In this document: piece by piece, positions 8,286 through 15,869 of the stretch
How the letters are laid out: each line of letters starts with the position of its first letter
How positions within the stretch are numbered: position 1 is the stretch's first letter
Virus record (IMG/VR): IMGVR_UViG_3300020473_001135
Span: 1 to 25,579 of that record
Direction: 5' to 3' (one strand)
Origin: a virus
Length of the DNA stretch: 25,579 nucleotides
Notes under the pieces: generated by a model
What the model was told of the DNA's origin: nothing
Database searches by the model: none
What the model saw: only the letters and a program-made list of their open reading frames with translations
Program-made: the position numbers and the translations under genes

Positions 8286-9560
8286 TGCTAATTCTAGTTC
8301 AGGCAATAACTCTCTCCAAGTAGTATTATTTCTGTGTTTATCTTGCGTATCGTTATATCTAATAAATGCTTTTTGAAAGTGTTTTCTATCTGTGAAGTTA
8401 CAAACATCTTGAGATAAGTTATCAATTTGGTTTTTATAAAAGGTCTTTATTTGATCATACTGGTTAAACAAAGTTAATGATTGTTTTAATTTATTAGCAA
8501 CTTTTATCTTATAAGATTTTGGTGCTATATCATAATTGCATATTGTAGGATACCAAACTTGAGCCATCCAAGAAACATCTAATTGTTTTCCAAGTTTTCC
8601 ATCACAAAATTTAAGCCACCATATTAGAATTTCATCTAACTGATCTATGTTTAATAATTGTATTGCTGGACTTAATGTAATGTTACCGTTTGTTCCTAAT
8701 AGGTTTTTGTAAAACTCTAGATTCTCACAAACTTTTTTAAAGTTACTAGGATATCTTATGTACTCTGTTCGTTTATCAATACCATCAACACTCGCCCACA
8801 CCTTCCAACTTTTTAGTTTGGGTAGCCAGTTTGTTAGTTTAGGGTTTACATTAGTAAGGTTTGTTGTAAGGGTAATAGATAAGTTTTTTAAAGTATCCTT
8901 TTGTTCTAAGTATTCAAACAGTTCCCAGAATTCTGGAATCACAGTAGGTTCTCCTCCTATAACTGTTAAACTATTAATATGTTGAGAAATGTATTCAAAC
9001 AATTTACTTTTAATTTTTTTATTTTGAAACCATTTATATTCTACAGATAAATTGTTAGTCCATATATTAACATTACCACTTTCTTTGTAAATCCAATTTA
9101 GAAAATCATTATCATCTTTTCCTATTTCAAGCAGTTCTTTTCCTATTTGATTTGAATATTGTTGTCCACACATTTTGCATTTTAAATTACAAAGATTACC
9201 AAAGTGTAATTCCATTGTTGTGGGCATAACATCTACTGCACCATCTTCTTTGGTTAAGGCAAAATTTTTCTCCATGTCTTGTGATTCACGCATAGACTTA
9301 TAACCTCTAGATTCTTGTTCAACACATTTAGAACAAGAAGAAATATCTTCACCCTTAATCATTTTTAATCTAATATCTTTTATTTGATTAGAGTTCCAAG
9401 TATTTTCAAGAGAATTATTGTTGATATGTAGACGATTGCCATTACCATCTTCTATGTTATCCATTGTAGCACAACACAATCTAAAACTTCCGCTCATGTG
9501 AATGTACTGATGATTCCACAGTTTAGCACAATAACTTTTACCCATTGTATCTACATACAT
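8265..9560 (-). CDS. Radical SAM protein with N-terminal twitch/SPASM-like cysteines
   Basis: The radical SAM signature CxxxCxxC is at Cys124, Cys128 and Cys131, followed near residue 197 by a GGEPT motif for SAM binding. Ahead of the core are Cys11, Cys29, Cys30, Cys76 and Cys79, which look like an auxiliary iron-sulfur (twitch/SPASM) ligand set placed at the N-terminus rather than the usual C-terminal position. The 431-residue length fits such a two-module enzyme. Members commonly modify peptides, but the substrate here is unknown. It overlaps the upstream radical SAM gene by 23 bases, so the two are probably co-translated and may act together. Met6 (ATG at 9545) is an alternative start. 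Confidence 0.88.
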   Translation of the reverse strand: MYVDTMGKSYCAKLWNHQYIHMSGSFRLCCATMDNIEDGNGNRLHINNNSLENTWNSNQIKDIRLKMIKGEDISSCSKCVEQESRGYKSMRESQDMEKNFALTKEDGAVDVMPTTMELHFGNLCNLKCKMCGQQYSNQIGKELLEIGKDDNDFLNWIYKESGNVNIWTNNLSVEYKWFQNKKIKSKLFEYISQHINSLTVIGGEPTVIPEFWELFEYLEQKDTLKNLSITLTTNLTNVNPKLTNWLPKLKSWKVWASVDGIDKRTEYIRYPSNFKKVCENLEFYKNLLGTNGNITLSPAIQLLNIDQLDEILIWWLKFCDGKLGKQLDVSWMAQVWYPTICNYDIAPKSYKIKVANKLKQSLTLFNQYDQIKTFYKNQIDNLSQDVCNFTDRKHFQKAFIRYNDTQDKHRNNTTWRELLPELELALTDSIS

Positions 9561-10581
9561 TTTGACAAGTAGTTAATTTATAATTTTGAACTTGTCCTTG
9601 TACGCCCTTCCATATCTCGTTGAAATAATATCCGTCTAGTATTTGTTGTAATGGTGTATGACGTATATTAACACTTGCATAGTCTTTGATAATGTTTTTT
9701 GATTCGTGTATTTTTAAATCTCCCAACCAACAGCAAGGACTTACATTACCATTTGCGTGTAAAAATATTTCTATATTATTGTTTGCAAATGAATGACAAC
9801 GAATTTTATTAGTGGTTACCTTTTGTACTTTGACATCTCTTTTGTTATCAATATCTTTTATAGGAAAACTCTTAACGACTCTTTGCCTAGTTACGTGTTT
9901 AATAGTTTTCTCTAGTGGTTTTTCTAATGTGTAATCATCTATTTCTATTTTATCTCTCTGTAACCAGTTGCCATCCTTGTCAAAGTCGTTCCATCTGGTT
10001 GTGGTCTTTTTATTAAACAATGTAAAACCTAATTGTTTGCTTAACTTTTCAGCAGTTTCAATTTGATGTTGATTATGTTTGAATACTAGAAAGTCCCAAT
10101 ATGCTTTGCCACCCATACTGATGAAACTACTAACATTTTCAATTAGTTTGTTCCATTTAACATTTCTTCTATACAGATGATTAGTGTCCTCTAATCCGTC
10201 AATTGAAAAAATTACCTTTACTCCAATTTTGGCCAGTTCCTTATAGAAGTCTGTGTTCCTTGCCCCACCGTTTGTATTAATAGATAAATTGGTTGTAGGA
10301 TTAACAGATTTTACATAATCATATATCTGTTCACATTCTGGATTCATAGTGCCATCACCAACGTTGCCACAAGACCTAAAAGTTATAAGATTTTTTATAA
10401 CTCTATTACCAATTTTATTTTTGATATCATCTAGTGTAGTATGCTTGTTATTGGTAATTTCTTTTACCAAATTTTGTTCTGCATCAAACCTTGCACACAT
10501 TGGACAAGCCGCGTTGCAGTAATTAGATAGTTCGGCATTGATATGGTTGATGGTATCAACCGTTATATAGTTGCTAGGCAT
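9538..10581 (-). CDS. Radical SAM/SPASM protein
   Basis: This 347-residue protein has the cluster motif Cys22-x3-Cys26-x2-Cys29 (YCNAACPMC), a SINTNGG strand and a FSIDGLEDTNHLYRR loop typical of the radical SAM barrel. A C-terminal SPASM-like set follows: Cys in KIRCHSF, two adjacent Cys in SPCCWLG, and CQNVC near the end. Such enzymes use two or three [4Fe-4S] clusters to modify peptides or other substrates. It is clearly paralogous to the plus-strand gene at 21740: the central loop and the following WNKL segment are nearly the same. It overlaps the next radical SAM gene by 23 bases. No precursor peptide is obvious beside it. Confidence 0.9.
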   Translation of the reverse strand: MPSNYITVDTINHINAELSNYCNAACPMCARFDAEQNLVKEITNNKHTTLDDIKNKIGNRVIKNLITFRSCGNVGDGTMNPECEQIYDYVKSVNPTTNLSINTNGGARNTDFYKELAKIGVKVIFSIDGLEDTNHLYRRNVKWNKLIENVSSFISMGGKAYWDFLVFKHNQHQIETAEKLSKQLGFTLFNKKTTTRWNDFDKDGNWLQRDKIEIDDYTLEKPLEKTIKHVTRQRVVKSFPIKDIDNKRDVKVQKVTTNKIRCHSFANNNIEIFLHANGNVSPCCWLGDLKIHESKNIIKDYASVNIRHTPLQQILDGYYFNEIWKGVQGQVQNYKLTTCQNVCRYNG

Positions 10582-10596
10582 ATTAGTAATTATTGA

Positions 10597-10950
10597 TTAC
10601 TGTCTACGTTTCATTGCAGACTTGGCCATCTGCTTAACTTTATCTGTAGAACCTTGGTTATCAAAATCCATTTCTGGATCTGCTTCTGATTCTTTGTCTG
10701 TTTTGATTACTATTTTTTCTTGATCGAAATCTGCTACAACATTTTTTAATGTTTCACCGTTGTCATACATTTGTTTAAACAGATCGTAATTGAACGCAGG
10801 ATATCCTGTGTTAGACATTATGCTTTTTACAGCATCAAAACTTATTTCACTTGATTGATCTTTTTCGTCAGCATCACCTTTCATATTCATTAAGGTGTTA
10901 ACCAATGCTGATTCTAAATCTTTATTAGGTTTAAATTCAAAAAATCTCAC
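10597..10950 (-). CDS. Unknown small acidic protein (GTG start)
   Basis: This 117-residue protein starts with GTG at 10950, supported by a GGGGA ribosome site about 8 bases upstream that overlaps the stop of the preceding gene. The sequence opens with MRFFEFKPN, an aromatic N-terminus resembling the other MK/R-x-x-E openings in this window. It is rich in Asp, Glu, Ser and Lys, and ends in a short basic tail (MAKSAMKRRQ). I do not recognise it. It is separated from the following radical SAM gene by 15 bases and from the preceding gene by 5, so it belongs to the same transcription unit as the 277-residue protein. Confidence 0.7.
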   Translation of the reverse strand: MRFFEFKPNKDLESALVNTLMNMKGDADEKDQSSEISFDAVKSIMSNTGYPAFNYDLFKQMYDNGETLKNVVADFDQEKIVIKTDKESEADPEMDFDNQGSTDKVKQMAKSAMKRRQ

Positions 10951-10955
10951 GGGAT

Positions 10956-11789
10956 TTACTTCCCCGCTAGTTTGCCATAGATTCTATTTGATTGTTCAAA
11001 TACTTCTTTGGATTCTCTTTGCTCTCTGCCTTCAGGTTCTGTGCCACCTGCTTCGGCATCAGAGGCTCCAAACTCATCTGTCTCTGCATCTGTTTCTGAG
11101 TCAAGTGAGTCTAGATCTGTATCCATATTCATCGTGTCATCGGCGCCCATAGGTTCTGAAGCCATTTCCTCTCCGGTCAATATTCTTACACCGTTATCTA
11201 ACTCTTGTCGAGTTGTTGTGAGTGTTGCCTCCGCCTGTTCAATCGCTGGTTGGATTTTTTGCATGAAAGCATCTGCCTTGTCTGCTCCCATTTCGTCTCT
11301 GATTCTGTCTGCTAGTTCTAGCATACCTTCTGTCTTCATTGTTGCTAGATCTTCCAAGTACCCTGTAACTTTATCCATCATGTCCTTGGCCGCTAATATT
11401 AATTCTGATTGTTCTTCAACACCTTCTTTTGTCATTAGTTTGCTAACTACTTTCTTTTCAACTGGATTCAGGGCCATTCCTTTATCTAATTTGTCTTTAG
11501 CACTAATAGCCGATGTTGCCGCCATTTTTTCTTTGTCGCTGTATTCTTTAATTGCTTGATTAACCACGTCTAACATCATTTGACTTTTTTGATAACTGTC
11601 ATCTTTTAGTTCTCTGCCAAAATGTGTGTTTTGTGTTATGTCGTGGATTTTAGTTCTAATTTTGTTTGCATAGTCTTCCAGTTCTTCCTTTGTAAACTTG
11701 CTTAATTCCATAGTTTGATTAAATCTAGTTTCAAACTCTTTTAGTAAAGATTCAGTTGTTATAGGTTTTGTTAGTTCTGTGCTTTGCAT
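10956..11789 (-). CDS. Putative virion or scaffold-like helical protein
   Basis: This 277-residue protein is mostly helical up to about residue 205, then has a strongly acidic, low-complexity Asp/Glu/Ser/Thr segment (about 208-255) and a short helical end (EVFEQSNRIYGKLAGK). It has no membrane segment and few hydrophobic clusters. The layout of coiled helices plus an acidic linker is seen in prohead core or scaffold proteins, but I cannot confirm that family. An AATAAATA octamer five bases before the ATG marks it as a probable late gene. The plus-strand 183-residue frame at 11008-11559 is a Ser-rich shadow of it. Confidence 0.72.
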   Translation of the reverse strand: MQSTELTKPITTESLLKEFETRFNQTMELSKFTKEELEDYANKIRTKIHDITQNTHFGRELKDDSYQKSQMMLDVVNQAIKEYSDKEKMAATSAISAKDKLDKGMALNPVEKKVVSKLMTKEGVEEQSELILAAKDMMDKVTGYLEDLATMKTEGMLELADRIRDEMGADKADAFMQKIQPAIEQAEATLTTTRQELDNGVRILTGEEMASEPMGADDTMNMDTDLDSLDSETDAETDEFGASDAEAGGTEPEGREQRESKEVFEQSNRIYGKLAGK

Positions 11790-11794
11790 AACGT

Positions 11795-11802
11795 TATTTA
11801 TT
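11795..11802 (-). promoter_or_regulatory. Late promoter octamer
   Basis: Minus strand AATAAATA with exactly 5 bases before the ATG at 11789. Confidence 0.6.
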
Positions 11803-11804
11803 AC

Positions 11805-12308
11805 TTATCCTCCAAACGTCTGTGTGAAAATCTCTTGTATTTTAGCCTTATATTCGTCTGCATAGTGGTTAGCATCGTCTAATCGCTGTAGATATATCTC
11901 TGCTTGTGATTCGTCTCGTTCTTTTCTTGCTTGTTTTACCCTTGTTTTTGCAAGTTGTATTTCAAACAGTTTAGATGCAAAATGCGTGTCATGGTCTAAT
12001 ATATGATTAGGTGGTACTTTGTTATCTGCTAGATGATGTGCTACAAGAATTGCTGTTTGTTTTAAGTTTATATCTTCGTATAAAACTTTTGCTTCTATCA
12101 TATCTGCAATCACATACACATATCTTGTACCTGTGTGCTTTTTAGGAACAATAGCAATATTACCAATTAAGATACCTTTTGAAAATTGTTTTGGTAAATG
12201 ACGGAATGGTCGTTTTGCTTCTTCTTTACGTGCAAGTTCGGCCAACTTATGCTTTAAGCCATAGGCCTCAATCTGTCTTACCAGTTCCTGTTTATTTTTT
12301 AGTGGCAT
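11805..12308 (-). CDS. Unknown protein, 167 residues
   Basis: The protein begins with a basic, helical segment (KNKQELVRQIEAYGLKHKLAELARKEE), has a beta-rich centre (KGILIGNIAIVPKKHTGTRYVYVIADM) and a long charged helix at about 115-160. No membrane segment or known catalytic motif is visible. It overlaps the 3' end of the 77-residue gene by 17 bases on the same strand and lies 15 bases ahead of the next gene, so it is an internal member of the block. I do not recognise the family. A structural or packaging role is only suggested by the neighbourhood. Confidence 0.68.
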   Translation of the reverse strand: MPLKNKQELVRQIEAYGLKHKLAELARKEEAKRPFRHLPKQFSKGILIGNIAIVPKKHTGTRYVYVIADMIEAKVLYEDINLKQTAILVAHHLADNKVPPNHILDHDTHFASKLFEIQLAKTRVKQARKERDESQAEIYLQRLDDANHYADEYKAKIQEIFTQTFGG

Positions 12309-12525
12309 TCTTCACAAACCTTATACTTCTATTTAAAGCATATTGCATACCGTTGTCAAGTTTTTTACGAACAAATATTGCCTTGTCGGCAAGTACTTTT
12401 ATTGTTTCAACTTCTTCTGGTGTCAAATCTTTGTCGCGAAATGTACCTTCTCTGTGTGCCTCTATAAACTCTACCTGTTTACTAGACACAAAGACACGTA
12501 CCCGCGGTGCTATTTGTATAAACAT
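12292..12525 (-). CDS. Unknown small basic protein, 77 residues
   Basis: A compact protein with a beta-like start (FIQIAPRVRVFVSSKQVEFIEAH), a middle helix (LTPEEVETIKVLADKAIFVRKKL) and a basic end. I do not recognise it. The ATG at 12525 overlaps the sequence AATAAATG; if that box were a promoter the transcript would begin inside the gene, so expression probably comes from upstream. Its 3' end overlaps the next gene by 17 bases, suggesting translational coupling. Confidence 0.65.
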   Translation of the reverse strand: MFIQIAPRVRVFVSSKQVEFIEAHREGTFRDKDLTPEEVETIKVLADKAIFVRKKLDNGMQYALNRSIRFVKNATKK

Positions 12526-12540
12526 TTATTGTGAAAAATA

Positions 12541-12846
12541 TTAACCCGGCATTTTCATTAGGATTACTACTACCGTTGATAGTAAACCTGCAACTACTGT
12601 ACCTGCTGTTGCTATAATAGTTTTTGTTTGAGACTTATGACCTGCTGTCATTTCTTCATTCATTTTACCTAGTCGTACTTCGATTGCTGAAAGTCTATCG
12701 TGTAGACCTTTATATCTCTCTGAACACAAATCTACGTGTGCTTCTAAGTTTGTTTTTTCTAATTCAGTTGTACTCATATAGTTTCTTATCTCACTTTTTA
12801 GGAGTTGTACCTCCGTAATTATAGCCTGTAATTGTGCCTGTGTCAT
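12541..12846 (-). CDS. Coiled coil plus C-terminal membrane anchor (XhlA-like)
   Basis: This 101-residue protein has a long amphipathic coiled coil (about 5-68) followed by one hydrophobic segment at about 77-97 and a very short tail. This is the layout of XhlA-type lysis or membrane-associated phage proteins, which assist holins at the inner membrane. That comparison rests on architecture, not clear sequence identity. A second ATG (Met24, at 12777) would give a 78-residue form keeping the anchor. No endolysin gene is visible in the window, so a lysis role is unproven. Confidence 0.68.
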   Translation of the reverse strand: MTQAQLQAIITEVQLLKSEIRNYMSTTELEKTNLEAHVDLCSERYKGLHDRLSAIEVRLGKMNEEMTAGHKSQTKTIIATAGTVVAGLLSTVVVILMKMPG

Positions 12847-12891
12847 TGCCTATATGAGCCTTTACTGCCTGTGTGTTTGCCTTAATCATTG

Positions 12892-13362
12892 TTATTTATT
12901 TGTTTCTCCTGCGTATGAAAAGTACGTGTTTATTAGACGTCTATCTTGTGTAATGAAAGTGTTTGTAGGAAATGTAGCAGTTTCTTTGCAAAAATTAATT
13001 ATAGGTACTAAATGGAAGTCATCTACTAATTGTCCTGTAGGATTTTGTACATCACCATATACTTCGTTTTGTTCAGCAAAAAATATAAAGTGCCAACTGG
13101 TTTGTTTACCTTCGTATGCTGTTCCAAATGCTGTATTGCCTAGCACTTCGTTTGTCCTCATTGGTGGAACTTCCCAAGTGATGTTACCTCTTATCTGAAG
13201 GAGTTGTAGCATTGTGTTAAAATTATTATTTTGGTTTCTTGCTATGGCAAGTGTTTGTTTATCATGCACTACTTCTCCACTAGGTGTTTTAAAAGGAAAC
13301 GGTTTGGATAAAACACCATTCTCAGTTATGTCCACAAGAGTGTGGACTCTAAATTCATACAT
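12892..13362 (-). CDS. Unknown conserved-looking phage protein, 156 residues
   Basis: The protein looks like a compact beta-rich domain: alternating hydrophobic strands (YEFRVHTLVDI, ITWEVPP, WHFIFFAEQNEVYG) and a polar tail. It has no signal peptide or membrane helix. The start is two bases after the stop of the sulfotransferase-like gene, so it is read from the same message. I do not recognise the family. Similar small proteins in T4-like marine phages are often simply labelled hypothetical. A virion role is possible but unsupported. Confidence 0.68.
   Translation of the reverse strand: MYEFRVHTLVDITENGVLSKPFPFKTPSGEVVHDKQTLAIARNQNNNFNTMLQLLQIRGNITWEVPPMRTNEVLGNTAFGTAYEGKQTSWHFIFFAEQNEVYGDVQNPTGQLVDDFHLVPIINFCKETATFPTNTFITQDRRLINTYFSYAGETNK
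12893..12900 (-). promoter_or_regulatory. Possible late promoter octamer
   Basis: Minus strand AATAAATA overlapping the stop codon of the 156-residue gene. It would leave a leader of about 40 bases before the ATG at 12846. It also lies 3 bases before an ATG opening a 32-codon frame (12791-12889). Confidence 0.4.
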
Positions 13363-13364
13363 TA

Positions 13365-14000
13365 TTATTTTGCCTTATTGTAATATTGGTAATCTTTTTC
13401 TAAATACTCATCTAACTTTTTTCTTAATTCTGGTCTTCTTCTCATTAAGTTTTCTAATGCAGGCTTCAATGCTTTTGCCATTCTATTAATATAATTTACA
13501 TTTCTCCATCTAGGTTTAACATATGGAAACTCTCCATACATTTTTAGATTATGTTCTCTGGCAAAATCTTGCATTCTTTCATTTAGATCTGGACCAACTT
13601 TTATATAATGATCTACTTTAACCTGTTCAATAAGTTCCCACGGTGCTAGTGTGAATCTATCAAAGTGTGGCCACCATTCCATAATTCTATCATTTTTAAA
13701 CCATGCGTAGTCATCAAAGCAAGTTCCCCATTCAATAACACCTGTCCACCATCTATATTCTGGTTCATGTAATAAAACAAAAGCAGGTTTTTCGTTTGCT
13801 TTTAATTCAGTTTCATCCATTTTTCTTAATCCGCCATAGTCTCTTTTAAGCCATTGTAGTGTGGACTTTGCCGCTGATCCACAATTATGTAACCAACACA
13901 AATTTGATTCTGGTATATCATATATGTAAGGATCTTTCTCCCTCATTTTATTTTCTGGAGAATAGATAATTGCTAACGTATTTTCTATTGGTGTGGGCAT
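13365..14000 (-). CDS. Sulfotransferase-like protein (divergent)
   Basis: Two segments of this 211-residue protein resemble the PAPS-binding motifs of sulfotransferases. The first is WLHNCGSAAKSTLQWL (about 36-51), comparable with the 5'-phosphosulfate loop (PKCGSTS-type) after a short strand. The second is AFVLLHEPEYRWWTGVIEW (about 73-91), comparable with the 3'-phosphate motif FxxxRdPxxRxxSgy. The usual lysine of the first motif is replaced by Asn and the Arg of RdP by His, so activity is uncertain. The TAA of the upstream gene overlaps its ATG. If active it could sulfate a glycan or lipid. An unrelated P-loop-like fold is possible. Confidence 0.5.
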   Translation of the reverse strand: MPTPIENTLAIIYSPENKMREKDPYIYDIPESNLCWLHNCGSAAKSTLQWLKRDYGGLRKMDETELKANEKPAFVLLHEPEYRWWTGVIEWGTCFDDYAWFKNDRIMEWWPHFDRFTLAPWELIEQVKVDHYIKVGPDLNERMQDFAREHNLKMYGEFPYVKPRWRNVNYINRMAKALKPALENLMRRRPELRKKLDEYLEKDYQYYNKAK

Positions 14001-14239
14001 TACTCTTCCTTATATTCTTTTTCGTCAACGTTTCTCTTAACGTCTTCTGGTATAAGTTTTTTTAATCTCTTTGCAAAGATACCTGTTTTTCTGCCACCAC
14101 TTGTTTCAATAATAGGGTGTCCCCATTTGTCTAAAGTTATTGCTTTAATTGTTTGATTGGCAAGATGAAAACGTCCTATCTCTATCTTATCTCCAACACA
14201 GATCTCTACTGCGAATTTTTCAATTTTTTTCTCTTCCAT
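14000..14239 (-). CDS. Unknown small protein, 79 residues
   Basis: The first half reads as a small beta barrel (FAVEICVGDKIEIGRFHLANQ, then IKAITLDKWGHPIIETSG), and the end is highly charged Lys/Glu. It has one of the best ribosome sites in the window (AAGGAG, 6 bases before ATG) and a 17-base gap from a late-type octamer. It follows directly after an intrinsic terminator, so it starts a new transcription unit. Its TAA overlaps the ATG of the sulfotransferase-like gene. I do not recognise the family. Confidence 0.7.
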   Translation of the reverse strand: MEEKKIEKFAVEICVGDKIEIGRFHLANQTIKAITLDKWGHPIIETSGGRKTGIFAKRLKKLIPEDVKRNVDEKEYKEE

Positions 14240-14256
14240 TGAATTCTCCTTTTGGA

Positions 14257-14264
14257 TATTTACT
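14257..14264 (-). promoter_or_regulatory. Late promoter octamer with leader and SD
   Basis: Minus strand AGTAAATA, 17 bases upstream of the ATG at 14239 with AAGGAG in between. It sits right after the U-run of the terminator at 14266-14303. Confidence 0.6.
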
Positions 14265-14265
14265 C

Positions 14266-14303
14266 AAAAGAAAAAGGGCGAACCTAATAAAAGATCCGCC
14301 CTT
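14266..14303 (-). terminator. Intrinsic terminator of the small virion-protein operon
   Basis: On the minus strand, an 11-base stem (AAGGGCGGATC with GGTTCGCCCTT, two G-U pairs) around an 8-base loop, followed by TTTTTCTTTT. It lies 30 bases after the stop codon at 14333. Confidence 0.85.
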
Positions 14304-14332
14304 TTGGTAATTTAGTTTCTATGAATTAACTA

Positions 14333-14875
14333 TTAACCGTTAACTCTAGCACTGTTTACACCGTAAACGATTTCTTCACCTGCTGATGTAACTCCATCTG
14401 CTGGTATGTATCTTACGTCAACGTGTACTGATGCCGCTGAATCGTTCTCAGAAAGTCTTGCTAGAATTTCTGTTTCTAAATCCGCTTCTGCATCTGCAAT
14501 AACACCTGGGTCACTTGAGTCTGCTTGACCTGGATCCATGTTAATGTCTCCAGCCGAGTCTGCTGTGTTGTATTGACCTGGCGTTCCTTCAACTATGAAA
14601 GTGTAAACGTCAATAAGTTCGTCTTCAGTCATTGAACCTGCCGCCGCCGCATCTTTCTCAGTACATTTGTTTCCTAATGAATAAGATTTTGCTAGTAAAG
14701 TTCCTTTTTCTTGGATGATTTCACTGCAAATTTCAAAAGCACTGTCTTTAGTGTCCGGAGTTGTTGCCGTTGTTGCTACTTCGTCGTCAAAGATCATTTC
14801 AATGAAAGTTAAACCTTTACCATTGAAAGATTGTCTTCTAGACATATTTGCTGTTGCATTACTTGTTGCTGGCAT
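14333..14875 (-). CDS. Small virion-type (decoration-like) protein, 180 residues
   Basis: An Ala/Thr/Asp/Ser-rich, Lys-poor acidic protein without membrane segments, typical of abundant capsid or tail decoration proteins. It opens with a Met-Pro-Ala-Thr stretch, then GLTFIEMIFDDEV, which corresponds to hydrophobic strand motifs in the two upstream genes (VDFITVDYIS and LEFFTIDYVD). Three Cys residues are present. It is the last of three genes in an operon that opens with a hairpin leader and ends in an intrinsic terminator, and it has an AAGGAG ribosome site. Strong expression is therefore expected. The assignment as a virion protein is inferred. Confidence 0.75.
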   Translation of the reverse strand: MPATSNATANMSRRQSFNGKGLTFIEMIFDDEVATTATTPDTKDSAFEICSEIIQEKGTLLAKSYSLGNKCTEKDAAAAGSMTEDELIDVYTFIVEGTPGQYNTADSAGDINMDPGQADSSDPGVIADAEADLETEILARLSENDSAASVHVDVRYIPADGVTSAGEEIVYGVNSARVNG

Positions 14876-14894
14876 AATTTATTTCTCCTTATCC

Positions 14895-15326
14895 TTATGC
14901 TACAACTGCCGCAGTTAGAACCGCTAATTGCGTGTGAGTTGCAGTAGTAGAACCATTTTGACCTGAAACTGCTCTAAGAGCCGTTTGCAAAGTTGCTAAT
15001 GATCCACCGCTTGTTGTTTCTGTTAAAGTAAACGCACCTGTACCTGTAGTTGCTTGAGAACCAACAAAGTTGTCAGTTCCTTCAGTCATATAAGTTTTTT
15101 GCGTGTTACTGTCTGCTAAAGGGCCTGCCGCTACAATGTTACCGTATATTCTAACACAGTTTTCACCTGTATTTTGGTCAGCACCTTTTGCCGTTTGAGC
15201 GTTCATGGCATCGACGTAGTCGATTGTAAAGAATTCTAATTCTTTACCCATGCCGTCATATTTTGATGTTGCATGAAAAGTTGTATTACCTTCTCCACCT
15301 GCAACACTTGATCCTGTATAAGCCAT
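14895..15326 (-). CDS. Small virion-type protein, 143 residues
   Basis: A Thr/Ala/Gly-rich protein with the shared family motif LEFFTIDYVD near residue 35 and a conserved later segment, TYMTEGTDNF then LATLQTALRAVSG. Both features recur in the 139-residue gene just upstream, so the two are tandem paralogues. The ribosome site is strong (GAGGAG). The composition resembles surface-exposed head or tail decoration proteins. The middle gene of a three-gene operon, it is 25 bases from the upstream gene's stop and 19 from the next ATG. Confidence 0.75.
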   Translation of the reverse strand: MAYTGSSVAGGEGNTTFHATSKYDGMGKELEFFTIDYVDAMNAQTAKGADQNTGENCVRIYGNIVAAGPLADSNTQKTYMTEGTDNFVGSQATTGTGAFTLTETTSGGSLATLQTALRAVSGQNGSTTATHTQLAVLTAAVVA

Positions 15327-15351
15327 TCTATTTCTCCTCTAGTTTATACTA

Positions 15352-15771
15352 TTATGCTACCTGTGTATCAGACATATCTCTATCAGCCGCTGTTGCAGAT
15401 GATATTGTTGCTGTTACTTTGTCAGGTGTTAGGGCGTCCAATGCTCTTACTGCCGCTTGGATTGCCGCTACTGTTGTTGTTGAACTTATAGTGTCTAAAG
15501 CGTCTGCTCTAACCATGTAAGTTTGCTCTGTGTCTGAGTTACCTAATGCACCCATACCTAGGATATTAACTCCTTGGTTCTGGATTGCTTCAATAGATAA
15601 TTTAAGAGCCGCAGTGTTCGCCGATGCCAAAGAGTGTGTTACCTCTCCTGACACGTCACTGATATAGTCAACGGTGATGAAGTCAACTCTACATCCTTCG
15701 CCTTCATGTGCAAGGTTTGGTGTTTTAAAGTTTCCTGGACCGCCCGCTGGTAGTGTGTTGTCGTATGCCAT
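15352..15771 (-). CDS. Small virion-type protein, 139 residues
   Basis: The first gene of the operon. It carries VDFITVDYIS near residue 30, then TYMVRADALDTI and TVAAIQAAVRALDAL, matching the downstream paralogue. The composition is Ala/Thr/Ser/Asp rich. The ribosome site AGGAGG is close to perfect and the leader contains a 9-bp hairpin, both signs of high expression. It is probably a virion surface component; the exact location is unknown. Confidence 0.77.
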   Translation of the reverse strand: MAYDNTLPAGGPGNFKTPNLAHEGEGCRVDFITVDYISDVSGEVTHSLASANTAALKLSIEAIQNQGVNILGMGALGNSDTEQTYMVRADALDTISSTTTVAAIQAAVRALDALTPDKVTATISSATAADRDMSDTQVA

Positions 15772-15805
15772 TTTTAATCCTCCTATTTCTCTGATTTTAA
15801 TGACT

Positions 15806-15826
15806 ATGTCTCCGCTCCGGAGACAT
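15806..15826 (-). promoter_or_regulatory. 5'-leader stem-loop, probable mRNA stabiliser
   Basis: A perfect 9-base inverted repeat (ATGTCTCCG / CGGAGACAT) around a 3-base loop. It begins only a couple of bases after the start site predicted from the CATAAATA box and lies 35 bases upstream of the ATG. A 5'-terminal stem of this kind is known to protect some mRNAs from RNase E. It lacks a U-run, so it is not a terminator. Confidence 0.6.
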
Positions 15827-15833
15827 TTGTATC

Positions 15834-15841
15834 TATTTATG
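15834..15841 (-). promoter_or_regulatory. Late promoter octamer (virion-protein operon)
   Basis: Minus strand CATAAATA, 62 bases before the ATG at 15771, giving a leader of about 56 bases with a hairpin and a strong SD. Confidence 0.55.
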
Positions 15842-15869
15842 GTAAAGATTGGTAAATTAAGCGATAATA

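Noticed and set aside
11008-11559. 183-residue Ser-rich plus-strand frame
   Set aside because: It mirrors the acidic and helical codons of the minus-strand gene at 10956-11789; no start signal or known motif.
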